Assembly: GCF_018135625.1 (NCBI RefSeq)
Contig: NZ_CP073078.1
Coordinates: forward strand, 1,116,001-1,180,000
Source of the DNA: Phenylobacterium montanum
GTDB taxonomy: Bacteria; Pseudomonadota; Alphaproteobacteria; Caulobacterales; Caulobacteraceae
Direction: 5' to 3'
Length of the DNA: 64,000 nt
Shown piece after piece: positions 62,853-64,000 of this stretch. Position numbers and translations under genes: made by a program. The number at the start of each line of letters is the position of its first letter. The first letter of the stretch is position 1. Under the pieces are notes generated by a model. The model worked only from the letters and a program-made list of their open reading frames with translations. It did not search any database and had not been told where the DNA came from.

Positions 62853-64000
62853 TCAGGCTGCAACCCCGATCTCCCGATAGAGGGCGCTCATGGCGCCGTA
62901 ATAGGCTTCTCGCGAATGGTGCTTCAGCGCAAAACTGCGCGTGGCGAGCGCCATGGCCTCGAGTTCGTCGGCTTTGGTCCGGCTCACGCGATCGAGCTTG
63001 TCGGCAAGATCGTCGATATTGCCCGACTCGAACGACCAGCCGGTCTGGTCTTCGACGATCAGCTCCGGAATGCCGCCGATGCGGGCGCCGATCAGGGGAC
63101 GGCCGCGAACGAACGCCTCGATGACGCTCATCGGGCCGTTCTCGTACCATTCCGAGGGCAGCACTACCGCCCGCGCCTCTTCGACTTCCGCCCAGAGTGC
63201 GGCGCCGGCGAGAAATCCGAGAAACGTCACCGGCGCATCAAGGGTCATGGCCAGGTCCCTGAGCGGCTCCTCGATCGGCCCGGTTCCCGCCAGCCGCACC
63301 GGGCGCCTTGAACGCGCGGCCGCCCTGATCAGCGTCTCAAGGCCCTTTTCCGGCGCCAGGCGGCCGAAATAGAGCACGTGCTCTCCCCTCCCCGGCTCCA
63401 ACCGATCGGAACTCGGCGCATCGACGAAATTGGGGATGTGGACGATCTGCTCTTCAGGCCAGCCCCATTCGATGAGCTTGGCGCGGTAGAAGCGGCTCGG
63501 CGCGATGATGCGATCCAGGTGGCGGCCATAGAGGTTGAGCGCCTTGTGCACGGCCGATTCGACCGCGATCACGCTGCTCGCCAAGGCCGAATCCTTGATG
63601 CAGCGGTAGCGAACGGCGTTCCAGACCCGCCCACCCTTGCAGCGTTCGCAAACACCGCCCGCGTTCAGCATCTTGTTGTTGGGGCAGGCCAGCTTCAAAT
63701 CGTGCGCCGTCATCACGACCGGCAACCGCCGCTGTTTGAGTTCGGCCAGAACCGACGGCGACAGGTGATGATAGATGCTGTGAACGTGCGCGACATCGAC
63801 CGCATCTCGATCCAGCAGCCTGGCGAGATTGTCGCGCGCTTCCTGCGACCAGATGATCTTCAGGGCGTTGCCGAGATTGCGCTTCGAGCCGCCGGCTCCG
63901 CCATAGTCGATGCACTCCGGGAAAAACGCCTCCTCCGCACAGGGAAGATTGTCCGGATGGCGCATGGCGTAGGAGCGCGTGGTCCAGCCGTGATCCGCAA
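62853..64000 (-). CDS. GT4 family glycosyltransferase, 5' end beyond the window
   Basis: At least 382 residues of a GT-B glycosyltransferase. The frame remains open to the window edge (visible N-terminal part ADHGWTTRSYAMRHPDNLPC), so the ATG at 63965 is internal and the true start is outside. Seen are HVHSIYHHLSPSVLAEL, a Cys cluster C-P-N-N-K-M...C-E-R-C-K...R-C-I-K resembling a zinc-binding loop found in some GT4 enzymes, and the donor site FGRLAPEKGLETLIRAA with SEWYENGPMSVIEAF. First visible gene of a leftward GT-GT-FkbM-Wzy operon. Confidence 0.92.
   Translation of the reverse strand, partial: ADHGWTTRSYAMRHPDNLPCAEEAFFPECIDYGGAGGSKRNLGNALKIIWSQEARDNLARLLDRDAVDVAHVHSIYHHLSPSVLAELKQRRLPVVMTAHDLKLACPNNKMLNAGGVCERCKGGRVWNAVRYRCIKDSALASSVIAVESAVHKALNLYGRHLDRIIAPSRFYRAKLIEWGWPEEQIVHIPNFVDAPSSDRLEPGRGEHVLYFGRLAPEKGLETLIRAAARSRRPVRLAGTGPIEEPLRDLAMTLDAPVTFLGFLAGAALWAEVEEARAVVLPSEWYENGPMSVIEAFVRGRPLIGARIGGIPELIVEDQTGWSFESGNIDDLADKLDRVSRTKADELEAMALATRSFALKHHSREAYYGAMSALYREIGVAA

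Overview
The window looks like chromosomal DNA of a high-GC alphaproteobacterium. Gene content (an EcfG/ECF15-type sigma factor, a HWE-family histidine kinase, large TonB-dependent receptors, divergent Nramp, YXWGXW-repeat and Hsp20 genes, RIME-like intergenic repeats) fits Caulobacterales, with a Phenylobacterium/Caulobacter relative my best guess. That placement is inference: there is no rRNA or other marker gene. I saw no tRNA, rRNA, CRISPR array, phage or insertion sequence.

Region 1 (about 1-21.7 kb) is a patchwork of single genes with a strong general-stress flavour. It holds a flavin amine oxidase, an EcfG-like sigma factor, a non-canonical Nramp transporter, an SLC13/TrkA-C permease, a YXWGXW-repeat exported protein, a Crp/Fnr regulator and a PAS-PAS-HWE kinase. 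Next come a DJ-1/PfpI protein, the bacterial NHEJ pair LigD and Ku, a ferritin-like protein, a poly-histidine exported protein and two Hsp20 chaperones. Two perfect GGAAC-N16/17-CGTT sites (the sigma-EcfG promoter signature) lie in front of a 58-aa ORF (2278) and the DJ-1 gene (12551). A sigma-32-like promoter precedes the first Hsp20 gene. Several very small genes, mostly single-pass membrane proteins of 26-70 aa, are interspersed.

Region 2 (about 22-29.2 kb) is oxidative catabolism: a PQQ/heme c alcohol dehydrogenase, an acyl-CoA dehydrogenase, an ornithine cyclodeaminase/mu-crystallin-like reductase divergent from a DAO-type FAD oxidase, and a 7-TM protein of unknown function.

Region 3 (29.4-46.8 kb) is outer-membrane uptake. 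Two ~1,030-1,060-aa secreted BNR/Asp-box beta-propeller paralogues sandwich a TonB receptor. Cytochrome b561 and an outer-membrane barrel gene follow. A second, 988-aa TonB receptor lies with an MHS-family (citrate-type) MFS symporter, divergent from an OmpR-type two-component system with a large periplasmic sensor.

Region 4 (47.3-64 kb) is envelope and polysaccharide synthesis: a fatty-acid hydroxylase, a SAM methyltransferase and a cupin protein; a tightly overlapping rmlC-rmlB-rmlD-rmlA operon for dTDP-L-rhamnose; and a secreted GH114-like/RTX protein overlapping rmlA. These are followed by a WecG/TagA/CpsF glycosyltransferase preceded by a small membrane protein, a tandem alpha/beta hydrolase with unusual nucleophile elbows, a Wzy/O-antigen-ligase-like protein, an FkbM methyltransferase and two GT4 glycosyltransferases. 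The last of these runs off the window. Together this is probably a rhamnose-containing exopolysaccharide or holdfast-like locus.
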